Source: CAWIMX01 sp963837345 (GTDB lineage: Bacteria > Acidobacteriota > Vicinamibacteria > Vicinamibacterales > CAVVIG01). Taken from it: a stretch of 64,000 nucleotides of DNA. The notes beneath the pieces are model-generated. The model saw only the letters and a program-made list of their open reading frames with translations. It did not search any database and was not told where the DNA came from. The DNA is taken from positions 3,658,001-3,722,000 of the forward strand of contig CAWIMX010000001.1 of NCBI GenBank assembly GCA_963837345.1. The letters are read 5' to 3'. Below are positions 8,524 to 17,306 of this stretch, piece by piece (the first letter of the stretch is position 1; each line of letters opens with the position of its first letter). The position numbers were made by a program, and so were the translations under genes.

Positions 8524-9026
8524 TTGCCCGTGCGGTCGAGCTTCCGGATCTTCCGTACGATCATGTCGCGCTTCAGGCCGCGCAGGCGGTCCACGAACAA
8601 CAGCCCGTCGAGGTGATCCATCTCGTGCTGGAAGGCGCGCGCCAGCAAGCCCGTGCCCTCCTGCCGCTGCTCCGAGCCTTCCCGGTCGAACCCCTGGATG
8701 ACGACCCGCGACGGGCGAAGCACGGTGGCTTCGAACCCCGGGAGGCTCAGGCAGCCCTCTTCCTCGGTCTGGGCGCCCTCGCGCTCGACGAACTCGGGGT
8801 TGACCATCACGATGAGGCCGCCGGGATCCCGGCCGATCGAGATGTCCACCACGAAAATGCGGAGCGCCACGCCCACCTGCGGGGCCGCCAGCCCGACGCC
8901 GGGTGCGGCGTACATCGTCTCGATCATGTCGCCGATCAGGCGGTCGATTTCCGGCGTGAACGCGTCAACCGGAGCAGCCGGCCGGTGGAGCACCTGTTCG
9001 CCGTACTTGAGAATCGGTCTGAGCAT
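8517..9026 (-). CDS. def: peptide deformylase
   Basis: Metalloenzyme that removes the N-formyl group from new polypeptides. All three motifs are intact in 169 residues: GVGLAAPQ (43-50), EGCLSLP with metal ligand Cys92, and HEMDH (134-138) with two metal-binding histidines and the catalytic Glu. It lies 22 bp downstream of aroC and overlaps fmt by 7 bp, pairing formylation and deformylation in one transcript. Confidence 0.97.
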   Translation of the reverse strand: MLRPILKYGEQVLHRPAAPVDAFTPEIDRLIGDMIETMYAAPGVGLAAPQVGVALRIFVVDISIGRDPGGLIVMVNPEFVEREGAQTEEEGCLSLPGFEATVLRPSRVVIQGFDREGSEQRQEGTGLLARAFQHEMDHLDGLLFVDRLRGLKRDMIVRKIRKLDRTGKW

Positions 9027-9048
9027 GCGAGCCGCGCGCGGCGGCCGG

Positions 9049-10251
9049 TCAGCGGCTCTTGGCGAGCCGGTCGGCCGTGTGCTGTTGAAAGGCCCGCCAG
9101 TTGCAGACGAGCTCGTCGATGGTATCGCCGCCGAATTTCTCGATGGCGGCCGACGCGACCACGAAGGCCACCATCGCTTCTCCCACGACCGATGCCGCGG
9201 TGACGGCGCACACGTCGCTGCGTTCGATGGTGGCCGGGCTGTCGGTCATCGTCGAGAGGTCGACCGACCGAAGCGGTTTCATGAGCGTGGCGATGGGCTT
9301 CATGTACGCCGTGACGCGCAGATCTTCGCCGTTCGTGATGCCGCCTTCCAGCCCGCCGGCGTTGTTCGTCGGCCGGCCGAGCCCGGGGAGCAGGCCCCCG
9401 CCGGCGAGCACAATCTCGTCGTGGACGCGCGAGCCGGGCAGGGCGGCGACGGCGGGTCCGATGCCGATGCCGACCGCCTTGATCGCCGGGATCGACATCA
9501 AGGCCTGGCCGAGGCGTCCGTCGAGCTTGCGGTCCCACTGAACGTGGCTGCCGAGGCCGACGGGCACGCCGTGCGCGATCACCTCGAAGCTGCCCCCCAC
9601 GGTGTCGCCGGCGTCGCGCGCGCGATCGATCTCGGCGATCATCTGCCGCTCGACGACGGGATCGGCGCAGTGAAGCGGGCTGTCGGGAGCCAGCGCGCGG
9701 ATCGTGTCGAAGGTGACGGCGAGCGGGTCTGGCACGGCCGCGGCGCCAATCGAAATCACGTGACTGCCGACCTCGGCGCCGAGCGCGCGGAGGAGCTGGC
9801 GGGCCAGAGCGCCAACGGCGACGCGAGCCGCTGTCTCGCGCGCGCTGGCCCGCTCGAGGATGTTCCGGATGTCGTCCTGATCGTATTTGACGGCACCCGC
9901 CAGGTCGGCATGCCCCGGGCGCGGGCGCGTCACGAGCGGACGGTCGGCGCCGGTCGCCGAGGCGAGCGGCTCGGGCTCGACCGACATCGTGCGCTGCCAG
10001 TTTTCCCAGTCCTTGTTGGGAATCAGGAGGGCGATCGGCGCCCCCGTGGTCTTCCCCTGCCGGATGCCGGCGATCGCGTCGGCGCGGTCCGATTCGATCG
10101 CCATGCGCCGGCCGCGCCCGTAGCCGCCCTGACGGCGCCGCAAGTCGACGGTGACCGCCTCGAAGTCTACGGACAGACCGGCCGGCATGCCCTCGAGGAT
10201 CGCGACGAGCCCTTTGCCGTGCGACTCGCCGGCGGTGAGAAATCGCAGCAT
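9049..10251 (-). CDS. aroC: chorismate synthase
   Basis: FMN-dependent enzyme converting 5-enolpyruvylshikimate-3-phosphate to chorismate, the last shikimate-pathway step. The 400-residue protein begins MLRFLTAGESHGKGL, with the family signature GESHG, and contains RRQGGYGRG and RPGHADLAGAVKYD. Length is at the longer (Firmicutes/actinobacterial) end of the family. It heads the minus-strand chain, apart from the aromatic supra-operon at 22.6 kb that needs its product. A TATAGA hexamer lies only 12 bp upstream of the ATG, so the transcript may be nearly leaderless, and I see no clear Shine-Dalgarno sequence. Confidence 0.97.
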   Translation of the reverse strand: MLRFLTAGESHGKGLVAILEGMPAGLSVDFEAVTVDLRRRQGGYGRGRRMAIESDRADAIAGIRQGKTTGAPIALLIPNKDWENWQRTMSVEPEPLASATGADRPLVTRPRPGHADLAGAVKYDQDDIRNILERASARETAARVAVGALARQLLRALGAEVGSHVISIGAAAVPDPLAVTFDTIRALAPDSPLHCADPVVERQMIAEIDRARDAGDTVGGSFEVIAHGVPVGLGSHVQWDRKLDGRLGQALMSIPAIKAVGIGIGPAVAALPGSRVHDEIVLAGGGLLPGLGRPTNNAGGLEGGITNGEDLRVTAYMKPIATLMKPLRSVDLSTMTDSPATIERSDVCAVTAASVVGEAMVAFVVASAAIEKFGGDTIDELVCNWRAFQQHTADRLAKSR

Positions 10252-10262
10252 CGCGCGTTCAT

Positions 10263-10268
10263 TCTATA
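10263..10268 (-). promoter_or_regulatory. candidate -10 box for aroC
   Basis: The minus strand reads TATAGA here, 12 bp upstream of the aroC ATG. No convincing -35 hexamer lies 17 bp further up (TCCCGG). If used, the 5' leader would be about 5 nt. The same AT-rich patch, read on the plus strand as TATACG, could serve the divergent activator gene. Confidence 0.35.
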
Positions 10269-10333
10269 CGAACTTCCTGCGCGCTCCGGGAACGCACGGG
10301 CGCGTTTCGGGCCGTTTCCGCGGGGCGACGATC

Positions 10334-13300
10334 TTGCAGCGAGCACGCGCCGTGCTCTTCGCGGATCGCTTTCTCGTCCGGAGCGCGGCCGAAGCGATCG
10401 ATCTGGCTACGGCACGTCGCGTGTGGTTGCGATCGCTTGCCGTCGGCAGCGTGCGCGATCAGATGGCGTGGAGCACGCATTGCGATCGCCTGTTCGCGCA
10501 GCCGCGCTCTCGGCTCGTCGACTACGGACTCGATGCGCGCGGCCGTCGGTTCGAGGCCTGGTCGACTCCGGGCGCGCCGCAGGCGCTCGACGTGCCGCTC
10601 CCGCCGACCGACGTCGTGAAGGACGCGGTGCTGGCGGGCCTGTTCGAGAAAGGCGCCGATGCCGGCCCCCGCGTCGTCGCGCTGCAGGGGCCGGCCGACA
10701 GCGAGCGCTCCGCGGCGCTCGAGCGCCTCGCGCGCCACGCTCGAATGGCGGGATATGTGCCCGTCGCTCTCGAGATCCTCGCCGCCTCCGCGGCTTCGCC
10801 CGGGTGGTGCGCCGAGGCTCGTGCGCTGCTGGACGGGCGCAGCGTGTGCCTGCTCGCCGACCGCTGCTGCCGCGTGCCGGATCTCGCGCGCCTCGCCGAC
10901 CTCTGGCGTGCGCTCCTGCGGTGCTGTCTCGAGCGGCCGACGCCGCACGTCGCCGCCATCGTCGTCGCCGCGGAGGTCGGGGGGCTCGACCGGGTCGTCT
11001 TCGACGGCCCCGACCCTTTCTCGGGCGCAAGCCGTGCGCGCCGGGCGCTTTCGCCCCGCGTCGCCGAGCAGAGCGCGGTCTATCGGATCGACGGTCGCGA
11101 TCGGTCGGGTCCGCCCGCGCCGGATCGTCCCGACCCGCCGACCGCGTTCGATTCCACCTACGTGCGTCGCCACCTCGACTCGGGCTCGGCGTTGCTGGCG
11201 CGCGGCCGCCACGCGTCCGGCGAACGTCTGCTGCGCCTGGCGATTGGCGCCGCGGCGCGTCGGGCGCTGTGGGGGGATGCCGTGCGGGGCGGCCTGGTCC
11301 TGGCTGGCGCGCTCGCCGAACGGGGGCGGGCCCGCGACGCGCAGGCCGTGCTGGACGAGGCGCGCGATCACGCCGCGTGTGAACGATCGCCTGCCGCGCT
11401 GGCACGAGTCGCCGCCGCCGCCGGGCGCGTGTGGGTCGATCTGGCACGATTGGACGAAGCCGACCAGGTTCTCAATGCCGGCGTTGCCGCATCGGCCGCG
11501 GTCCCTGGAGTGCCAGCAGGCACGCTGCGGCTCGAGCTGGCCCGGTGCCGGTGGTGGCGGGGGCGGTTCGCCGAGGCACGCGAGGCCATCGGCGGCGGGC
11601 CTCCGGGACGCGCCGTCGACGTCGACGAGCGATCGGCCCGCGTGGCCGCGATCCAGGCGCGCGTGGCCGTCGGTGTGGGCGATCCCGATCGGGCGCTCGA
11701 GTGGGTGCGTTGGGCTCGCGCGCTTCCATCCGCCACGGAAGCCGGCGGCGAGACCGACCTGGCAGCCGCCTGGGTGCATCTCGCGTTGGGCGATCTCGAC
11801 ACCGCCGTGTCGGAGGCCCGTCTCGCCATCGAAGCCGCGCGGCGCGCCCGGCGTCCGCTCGTCGGGGCGAGAGCGCGCTTGGTCGTGGCCGAGGCCTGCC
11901 GCCGCCTGGGCGATCGGGCGGTGTCGTCGCGAGCCCTGCGAGCGCTGAACCGCGTCGCGCGGCGGCTGCCCCCGCTCGTCAGAGCGCAGCTCGATCTGGC
12001 GAATGCGCTGGCGGCGGGGGGCTCGGCCGTCGCGCAGCTCGAGCGGCAGATCGCCGCGACCGGACTTGGCGGCCTGGTGCTCCTGGTGCGCCACGGTGAG
12101 CGCGGAGTCGCATCGACCGATGCCCTGCCGGGCGTGCTGCCCCAAGTGATCCGAATTCTTCAGGCGTGCCAGGTCGCGGAAGACGAGCGGACGGTGCTGC
12201 GCGCCATTTGTGCGCGGCTCCGCCGCGACGCTGGAGCGGCGGGCGTCGCGACGTTTGTCCGTGCGGGCGCGGGCCTTGCCGCGATCGCCTCCGACGGCAC
12301 CCGCCCGACGGCTGACGCCGCCGAGCGTGCGGTGGCGGCCGGTCTGGCCATCGGCCCCACGCGGGTCGACGGTCCGGCCGTCGCGGCGGCGCCGGTGGTG
12401 TACGGCGGTGAGGCGATTGGCGCGCTCGCCGTGGCGTGGCCGCTCGGGTCGTGCGGCAGCCGCGAGGGCACGCTCGACCTGCTCGGCCCGGCGGCCGTCG
12501 CCATCGCCCCGATCGTGGCTGCGGCGCTCGCCACGCAGCGCAGCCGCGCCACGGGCGCCACCGAGGCGCTGATCGGAGAGAGCGCCGCCTTGGCCGCCGT
12601 GCGCGACGCCATCAGCCGGGCGGCCGGTGCGCCGTTCCCCGTGCTCGTCGAAGGCGAGAGCGGCAGCGGGAAGGAGCTGGTCGCCCGCGCGCTGCATCGG
12701 GCCGGGCTCCGCCGGGATCGGCCGTTCGTCTCGGTCAACTGCGCGGCGCTGCCCGAAGATCTCGTGGAGGCCGAGCTGTTCGGACACGCGCGCGGAGCGT
12801 TCACGGGCGCGGTCGGCGACCGGCCCGGCGTGTTCGAGGAGGCGCAGGGCGGCACGCTGTTCCTCGATGAGATCGGCGAACTGTCGCCGAGAGCCCAGGC
12901 GAAATTGCTGCGGGTGATCCAGGAAGGGGAGCTGCGGCGAGTCGGCGAGAACACGCTGCGGCGCGTGGACGCGCGTCTGGTCGCCGCCACCAACCGCGAC
13001 CTTCGCCAGGATGCCAACGCCGGACGGTTTCGCCGGGATCTGCTCTACCGCCTCGACGTGGTGCGCATTTGCGTGCCGCCTTTGCGCGAGCGACGCGAGG
13101 ACATCGCCGCCATCGTCGATGCCTATTGGCGGGAAACGACTGCCCGGTTGGCGTCGCGGGCCACGCTCGCCGCCGCGACCGTGGCCGCGCTCACGCGCTA
13201 TGATTGGCCCGGCAACGTCCGCGAGCTGCAGAACGTGCTTGCGGCGCTCGCCGTGCGGTGTCCGAAGCACGGCGTGGTGCCGCCGACGGCGCTGCCGCCG

Positions 13301-13489
13301 GCGTTCGGGGCCCCGGTGCCCGAGTCGTGGCGCCTCGAGCCGGCGAGGCGCGCGTTCGAGGAGCGGTTCGTGCGCGCGGCGCTCACCCGGGCGGGCGGCC
13401 GACAGACGAGCGCGGCGCGCGAGCTCGGGCTCTCGCGGCAGGGCCTCACGAAGCTGATGAAACGGCTCGGGATCGACAACCGCGCATGA
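10334..13489 (+). CDS. sigma-54-dependent transcriptional activator with large TPR/GAF-type sensor region
   Basis: About 1050-residue regulator. The N-terminal 600 residues are an Ala/Arg-rich helical region with tetratricopeptide-like repeats and no recognised catalytic motif. A GAF-like segment follows (about residues 610-730). Next is a complete sigma-54 AAA+ domain: GESGSGKE (Walker A), GAFTGA (sigma-54 contact loop), GGTLFLDEIGEL (Walker B) and an R-finger region (FRRDLLYRLD). The C-terminus is a Fis-type helix-turn-helix (TSAARELGLSRQGLTKLMK). The start is uncertain: TTG 10334 and GTG 10352 are the first candidates beyond the divergent aroC, and reading further upstream would run into aroC. 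The stop overlaps the next ATG (ATGA at 13486), coupling it to the permease genes. Confidence 0.82.
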   Translation: MQRARAVLFADRFLVRSAAEAIDLATARRVWLRSLAVGSVRDQMAWSTHCDRLFAQPRSRLVDYGLDARGRRFEAWSTPGAPQALDVPLPPTDVVKDAVLAGLFEKGADAGPRVVALQGPADSERSAALERLARHARMAGYVPVALEILAASAASPGWCAEARALLDGRSVCLLADRCCRVPDLARLADLWRALLRCCLERPTPHVAAIVVAAEVGGLDRVVFDGPDPFSGASRARRALSPRVAEQSAVYRIDGRDRSGPPAPDRPDPPTAFDSTYVRRHLDSGSALLARGRHASGERLLRLAIGAAARRALWGDAVRGGLVLAGALAERGRARDAQAVLDEARDHAACERSPAALARVAAAAGRVWVDLARLDEADQVLNAGVAASAAVPGVPAGTLRLELARCRWWRGRFAEAREAIGGGPPGRAVDVDERSARVAAIQARVAVGVGDPDRALEWVRWARALPSATEAGGETDLAAAWVHLALGDLDTAVSEARLAIEAARRARRPLVGARARLVVAEACRRLGDRAVSSRALRALNRVARRLPPLVRAQLDLANALAAGGSAVAQLERQIAATGLGGLVLLVRHGERGVASTDALPGVLPQVIRILQACQVAEDERTVLRAICARLRRDAGAAGVATFVRAGAGLAAIASDGTRPTADAAERAVAAGLAIGPTRVDGPAVAAAPVVYGGEAIGALAVAWPLGSCGSREGTLDLLGPAAVAIAPIVAAALATQRSRATGATEALIGESAALAAVRDAISRAAGAPFPVLVEGESGSGKELVARALHRAGLRRDRPFVSVNCAALPEDLVEAELFGHARGAFTGAVGDRPGVFEEAQGGTLFLDEIGELSPRAQAKLLRVIQEGELRRVGENTLRRVDARLVAATNRDLRQDANAGRFRRDLLYRLDVVRICVPPLRERREDIAAIVDAYWRETTARLASRATLAAATVAALTRYDWPGNVRELQNVLAALAVRCPKHGVVPPTALPPAFGAPVPESWRLEPARRAFEERFVRAALTRAGGRQTSAARELGLSRQGLTKLMKRLGIDNRA

Positions 13490-14406
13490 CGTCCTTCATC
13501 GTCCGCCGCCTGCTGCTGACCGTGCCCGTGATTCTGGGCGTCGCGACGCTCGTCTTTCTCCTGATTCATCTGGTGCCGGGCGATCCCGTGCAGGCCATGC
13601 TGGGCGAGAGCGCGTCGCCCGCCGACGTGGCGGCGTTGCGGGGGCGCCTGGGCCTCGACGATCCGCTGCTCATCCAATACGGGCGCTATCTCGAAGGGCT
13701 CGCCGTCGGCGACCTGGGCACCTCGCTTCGGACGAACCAGAGGGTGACGACGGCGATTGCCGAGCGGATGCCTGCGACCGCCGAACTGGCCATCGCATCG
13801 CTCGGCGTGGCGATGCTCATCGCCATCCCGCTCGGGATTCTCGCGGCGGCGCGCGCCGGCACCCGCGTCGACCATGCCGCCACGGTCGCGGCGCTGCTCG
13901 GCATCTCGATTCCCAATTTCTGGCTGGGCCCGTTGCTCGCCATTGTCTTTTCGGTCGAGCTCGGATGGCTCCCGGTATCGGGGCGCGGCACGCTGGCGAA
14001 TCTCGTGCTTCCGGCCATTACGCTCGGAGCGCCGCTTGCGGCGGTGCTGGCCCGGATGACGCGGGCGAGCGTGCTCGAGGAACTGCGCGAACTGTACGTG
14101 CTCGCCGCGCGGGCGCGCGGCGTGTCGCGGGCGCGCAGCATCCTGGTGCACGCGTTTCGCAACAGCCTGATCCCGATCGTGACGCTGGTCGGTCTGCAGG
14201 TCGGCATGCTCCTCACCGGGGCCGTCATCACCGAAACAATCTTCGCGTGGCCGGGCGTCGGGAGGCTGCTGATCCAGTCGATCGGATTCCGCGACTATCC
14301 ACTCGTCCAGGGCTGCATCCTGCTGATCGCGGTCACGTACGTGGCGGTGAATCTCCTCACCGACCTGGCTTATGGGCTGCTCGATCCTCGGATTCGGTAT
14401 GAGTGA
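13486..14406 (+). CDS. ABC transporter permease, DppB/OppB family
   Basis: Inner-membrane permease of a dipeptide/oligopeptide/nickel-type ABC importer. The 306-residue protein starts FIVRRLLLTVPVILGVATLV, the standard first helix of DppB-like permeases. It has about six membrane segments and the EAA loop (ELRELYVLAARARGVSRARSI, about residues 198-218) that contacts the ATPase. It ends DLAYGLLDPRIRY, the typical C-terminus. Its start overlaps the stop of the sigma-54 activator. The partner permease follows after 6 bp; no substrate-binding protein or ATPase gene is adjacent. Confidence 0.92.
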   Translation: MTSFIVRRLLLTVPVILGVATLVFLLIHLVPGDPVQAMLGESASPADVAALRGRLGLDDPLLIQYGRYLEGLAVGDLGTSLRTNQRVTTAIAERMPATAELAIASLGVAMLIAIPLGILAAARAGTRVDHAATVAALLGISIPNFWLGPLLAIVFSVELGWLPVSGRGTLANLVLPAITLGAPLAAVLARMTRASVLEELRELYVLAARARGVSRARSILVHAFRNSLIPIVTLVGLQVGMLLTGAVITETIFAWPGVGRLLIQSIGFRDYPLVQGCILLIAVTYVAVNLLTDLAYGLLDPRIRYE

Positions 14407-14412
14407 CGCGCG

Positions 14413-15231
14413 ATGTTGAAAGCCGGCGCGCTGATCGTGTGTGCCGCCGCCGCGGCGGCCCTCGTCGGACCGGCGATCTCGCCGTTCGATCCCGCGGCGC
14501 AGCACCTCGCCGCGCGTCTGGCGGGGCCGAGCCTCGCCCATCCGTTCGGTCTGGACGAGCTCGGGCGCGACATTCTGGCGCGCGTGCTGCAGGGCGCGCG
14601 CATCTCGTTCCTGGTGGGGATCACCGTGGTCGGTGTTTCGGCAAGCGTCGGCAGCGCGCTCGGGGCGGTCGCCGGATATTTCGGCGGCGTCGTGGACGAA
14701 GCCATCAGTCGCGTCATCGACATGCTGCTCGCGTTTCCAGGCCTGCTCCTGGCGATCGCCCTCGTGGCGGTGCTCGGGCCGAACCTGCGGAACGTGCTGA
14801 TCGCGCTCACGATCGGCGGGTGGGTGGGCTACGCGCGCCTCGTCCGCGGCCAGGCCCTGCGCGCGCGCGAGCTCGAATACGTGCAGGCGGCCCGGGCGCT
14901 CGGCGCCGGGGCGCCGCGGATCCTCTGGCGGCACATCATGCCCGTGGCTTGGCCCTCGGTCGTCGTCCAGGGCACGCTCGGCATGGCCGGCGCGATTCTG
15001 GGAGAGGCCGCCCTCAGCTTCCTCGGCCTCGGCGTCCAGCCGCCCACGCCGAGCTGGGGCACGATGCTGAACGGCGGGCGCGCCCACCTGCTGGATGCGC
15101 CGCACCTGACCCTGTTCCCGGGCCTGGCCATCGCGCTGCTGGTGCTCGGGTTCAACTTCCTCGGCGACGGTCTTCGCGACTGGGCGGACCCGAAGATGGT
15201 GAAGGGCCCTCGGGCGGGCGAGCTACCGTAG
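14413..15231 (+). CDS. ABC transporter permease, DppC/OppC family
   Basis: Second inner-membrane permease of the same importer. The 272-residue protein carries the DppC-type segment HPFGLDELGRDILARVLQGA, about five membrane helices, and the EAA loop REYVQAARALGAG-like region (ELEYVQAARALGAGAPRILW, residues about 155-174). It ends with the typical LGDGLRDWADPKM. It overlaps the convergent TPR gene by 9 bp at its 3' end, so the transporter operon stops here without ATPase subunits. Those must be encoded elsewhere or the system is partial. Confidence 0.92.
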   Translation: MLKAGALIVCAAAAAALVGPAISPFDPAAQHLAARLAGPSLAHPFGLDELGRDILARVLQGARISFLVGITVVGVSASVGSALGAVAGYFGGVVDEAISRVIDMLLAFPGLLLAIALVAVLGPNLRNVLIALTIGGWVGYARLVRGQALRARELEYVQAARALGAGAPRILWRHIMPVAWPSVVVQGTLGMAGAILGEAALSFLGLGVQPPTPSWGTMLNGGRAHLLDAPHLTLFPGLAIALLVLGFNFLGDGLRDWADPKMVKGPRAGELP

Positions 15232-16596
15232 CCGCTCGGCGAGCGTGAGCAGCCGAAGGTCGTCTGGCGCGTGGTCGAGGCCTCGCTGGACCATGGCGCG
15301 CGCCTCGTCGCGTTGTCCAAGGGCGAGCCGGGCCGCGGCCAGGCCGGCCATCAGGCGCACGTCAGCAGGGGACAGCTGAAGCGCCCGGCCGAACCACCGG
15401 GCGGCATCCTGCGGATCATCCAGACGCGCCGAGAGATCCGCGATGTGCGCCAGCGCCTCCACATCGTCGCCCTCCGACGCCAGGGCGCGATACTCGATCA
15501 GCGCCTCACGGGCCTCGTCCAGATGGCCCGCCTGCTCGGCCGCCGTCGCATACGCCTGCAGCGCCGCGGGCGCGATCGGTTCGCGAGCCGCGGCCTGCTG
15601 AAGCATGCGCTCGGCGACTTCGGCCTGGCCGTCGCGGGCAAGCGCTTCGCCGTAGAGCATCAAGGCGTCGCTCGACGCTGCCGGACTGGAGGCGACGCGG
15701 CTGAGGGCGGCAATCGCCTTGCCGAGCGCGACGCGGTCGCCCCGCGACTGCGCGATGTCGAGCCAGACCCGCCCGAGCGCCTCGTACAAGATCGGGGGTC
15801 CCGACGTGCGCTCGAGCGCATTGCTCAGGGCCAGCACTGCCAGGTCCATGTCGCCGGCGCGCGCGTGCGCGAGGCTCACGGCCACCTGCCGCTCGACATG
15901 CTCGCGATCCAGCCCGGCGAGGAGCTGGAGTTGCTCGAGCTCGTCGGTGGGTCGGCCGAGCGCGGCGTACGCGTCGGCCAGTTCCTCGCGGGCGGGAATC
16001 AGCGTGGGTGCGAGCGCGACGGCTCGCTCGAACGCCGCGACGGCGTCCGGCCCGCGCCCCGCATCCTGGAGGCAGACGCCCAGGAGATAGTAGGCGTCGG
16101 CCGACGTATCGTCGATCGAGACCGTGCGCTCCAGGGCGGCGATGCTGGCGGCGATGTCGCCGGCCCGATAGCGGGCCATGGCGAGCTTGTAGTGCACGGC
16201 GGCCGGCCGATCGTCCAGCACGAGATAGGCGTCGTAGCTGTCGGCCGCGCGGGCGAACCGGTTCAGCCGGAACAGGACGTCTCCCAGCTCGTCAAGCGGT
16301 CGAAGCGCGGTGGGATCCAGGGCGGCCGCCGTCCGAAAATCGCGCGCAGCCGCCTCGAGTTCGCCCCGGCGCTCGTAGGCTTCGGCGCGGCGCAGGTGGG
16401 ACAGCATCGATCCGGGCTGAAGCGCGATGGCGCCGCTGTAGGCTTCGATGGCGCCAAAGGTCTGATCGGCCGCCAGGGCGGTGTCACCGCGGGCCACCAG
16501 AGCCCGGTAATCGCGCTCGCGGGCGGCCTGGTAGACGATCAGCCCTCCGGCGGCGACGACGAGCAGCACGGTGAACACCAGGGCAGTGCGGCGCAT
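15223..16596 (-). CDS. membrane-anchored TPR-repeat protein
   Basis: 457-residue protein with an N-terminal transmembrane segment (about residues 6-24, RTALVFTVLLVVAAGGLIVY). It is followed by about ten tetratricopeptide repeats, for example AAALDPTALRPLDELGDVLF, AVALAPTLIPAREELADAYA and the last repeat near RGLDHAPDDLRLLTLAERLR. TPR arrays scaffold protein-protein contacts; no enzymatic domain is seen. The single N-terminal helix suggests a bound periplasmic or inner-membrane scaffold. It is divergent from the ECF sigma gene, and the sigma promoter motif lies 25 bp upstream of this start on the other strand. Confidence 0.78.
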   Translation of the reverse strand: MRRTALVFTVLLVVAAGGLIVYQAARERDYRALVARGDTALAADQTFGAIEAYSGAIALQPGSMLSHLRRAEAYERRGELEAAARDFRTAAALDPTALRPLDELGDVLFRLNRFARAADSYDAYLVLDDRPAAVHYKLAMARYRAGDIAASIAALERTVSIDDTSADAYYLLGVCLQDAGRGPDAVAAFERAVALAPTLIPAREELADAYAALGRPTDELEQLQLLAGLDREHVERQVAVSLAHARAGDMDLAVLALSNALERTSGPPILYEALGRVWLDIAQSRGDRVALGKAIAALSRVASSPAASSDALMLYGEALARDGQAEVAERMLQQAAAREPIAPAALQAYATAAEQAGHLDEAREALIEYRALASEGDDVEALAHIADLSARLDDPQDAARWFGRALQLSPADVRLMAGLAAARLALGQRDEARAMVQRGLDHAPDDLRLLTLAERLR

Positions 16597-16620
16597 TGGC
16601 CCGTACGGTTATCGTAACCT

Positions 16621-16648
16621 GGAACTTCCGGTCGCAATCGGGGTCTAA
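16621..16648 (+). promoter_or_regulatory. ECF-sigma-type promoter (RpoE-like) of the sigma factor gene
   Basis: GGAACTT at 16621-16627, a 16-nt spacer, then TCTAA at 16644-16648. This is very close to the known group RpoE consensus (GGAACTT, about 16, TCTGA/TCTAA). Predicted transcription start near 16655 gives a leader of about 50 nt to the GTG at 16704. Placement before an ECF sigma gene suggests autoregulation. A closely similar pair occurs at 46094-46121 before the second ECF gene. Confidence 0.75.
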
Positions 16649-16703
16649 GTCCGATATAGTGGAACGAGTTACCTACTCTGGCGCGGCTGTCGCGGAGCTG
16701 GCT

Positions 16704-17306
16704 GTGAAGGACGCTCGAACCGTAACCTGGTCTGACGTCGAGGGGCACGACGCCATTCTGGTCAGGCGCTGCATCGCCGGCGACCAGGTGGCGTGCTCCG
16801 ATCTGGTGGGCGAGCACCAGCGGATGGTGGTGCAGCTCGCCATGAACCTGCTGGGCGACCGCGACGAAGCGCTCGATCTCTCGCAGGAAGTGTTCCTGCG
16901 CGTGTTCCGCACGATACATCGGTTCCGCGGCCACTCCAGCCTGCGCACGTGGATCTATCGCATCGCCGTGAATCAGGCGCGCAACCGGCACCGGTTCTGG
17001 CGGCGCCGCCACCGGAACGATCAGATCTCGCTCGACGCGCACATTGCCGCTCACGGTGATTCGCTCTCGGGCGCCGAGGTCACCCCCGAGCGCGCGCTCG
17101 CCCGGAAGGAGCTCGCCGACCGGCTCTGGACCGCGTTGGCGCACCTGCCGTTCGACCAGCGCACGGCCATCGTGCTCCGCGAGATCGACGGCCTGAGCTA
17201 CGAAGAGATTGCCTATTCCCTGGGCGTCGCGATCGGCACGGTCAAGTCGCGCCTGACCCGGGCGCGCCAGGCGCTCCGGCTGGAGCTGCGCGAGGCGAGA
17301 AGCTGA
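16704..17306 (+). CDS. ECF-family RNA polymerase sigma factor
   Basis: 200-residue sigma-70 family protein of the extracytoplasmic-function group. Region 2 (DLSQEVFLRVFRTIHRFRG, about residues 53-71) and the TWIYRIAVNQARNR segment bind the -10 element. Region 4 (LPFDQRTAIVLREIDGLSYE then EIAYSLGVAIGTVKSRLTRA) binds the -35 element. The GTG at 16704 is preferred because GGAG sits six bases upstream, exactly as at the second ECF gene. An in-frame TTG at 16596 would place the promoter inside the gene. The stop overlaps the anti-sigma start (TGATG), the usual sigma/anti-sigma coupling. Confidence 0.93.
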   Translation: MKDARTVTWSDVEGHDAILVRRCIAGDQVACSDLVGEHQRMVVQLAMNLLGDRDEALDLSQEVFLRVFRTIHRFRGHSSLRTWIYRIAVNQARNRHRFWRRRHRNDQISLDAHIAAHGDSLSGAEVTPERALARKELADRLWTALAHLPFDQRTAIVLREIDGLSYEEIAYSLGVAIGTVKSRLTRARQALRLELREARS

